Assembly (NCBI GenBank): GCA_002314465.1
Contig: DCGA01000102.1
Coordinates: 3,297-9,407, forward strand
Direction of reading: 5' to 3'
Origin: a bacterium UBA1790
GTDB taxonomy: Bacteria > Bacteroidota > Bacteroidia > Bacteroidales > Muribaculaceae
DNA: 6,111 bases
The position numbers and the translations under genes are program-made. This document shows, in pieces, positions 6,092 to 6,111 of the stretch; the stretch's first letter is position 1; every line of letters begins with the position of its first letter. The notes under the pieces were generated by a model, which ran no database searches, was not told the DNA's origin, and saw only the letters and a list, made by a program, of their open reading frames with translations.

Positions 6092-6111
6092 CGTTAGGGG
6101 GCGGTTACCTA

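Noticed and set aside
6092..6111. Edge sequence containing GGTAACC as a possible end of a 16S rRNA or other RNA gene
   Set aside because: The surrounding bases do not match the conserved 16S 3' end or a tRNA arm, and a protein-gene-type terminator lies next to it.

Overview
The window looks like a stretch of ordinary chromosome from a member of the Bacteroidota, most likely the order Bacteroidales. Three things support this. Two promoters match the Bacteroides-type pattern (TTTG-like box, about 20 bp, then TAnnTTTG). The start codons are preceded by A-rich sequence rather than a Shine-Dalgarno motif. One gene encodes a DUF5606 protein, a family I know only from Bacteroidota. The protein and codon style would fit Muribaculaceae or a related family, but that finer placement is a guess.

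Layout, left to right. (a) 1-763, minus strand: the N-terminal 254 residues of a TrpB2-type, PLP-dependent tryptophan synthase beta chain, cut by the left edge, with its own promoter at 837-868. (b) 764-1095: an AT-rich intergenic region with that promoter, a small inverted repeat near the predicted transcription start, and an unexplained cluster of ATGCAT palindromes. (c) 1096-1869, minus: a secreted zinc-dependent N-acetylmuramoyl-L-alanine amidase. (d) 1979-2752, plus: shikimate dehydrogenase AroE, divergent from the amidase. (e) 2762-4819, plus: a ComEC/Rec2 family DNA-uptake channel, 9 bp after aroE and probably in the same operon. (f) 4820-5440, minus: an NlpC/P60 cell-wall peptidase lipoprotein that meets comEC stop codon to stop codon with no base between. 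(g) 5507-5920, minus: a DUF5606 protein of unknown function with a strong promoter at 5957-5988. (h) 5999-6111: no gene, but a minus-strand terminator hairpin that probably ends a gene beyond the right edge.

Functionally this is a housekeeping mix. AroE makes shikimate for aromatic amino acids, and TrpB2 can use indole to make tryptophan, so the two share a broad pathway without being co-transcribed. The amidase and the NlpC/P60 lipoprotein both cut peptidoglycan. ComEC is the inner-membrane channel of natural transformation; here its C-terminal metallo-beta-lactamase-like domain has no visible metal site.

I found no mobile element, CRISPR array, RNA gene, toxin-antitoxin pair or defence system, and no convincing new system. 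The points most worth checking are the ATGCAT cluster, the degenerate ComEC C-terminus, the zero-gap convergent gene ends, the leader hairpin before the NlpC gene and the corrected DUF5606 start.
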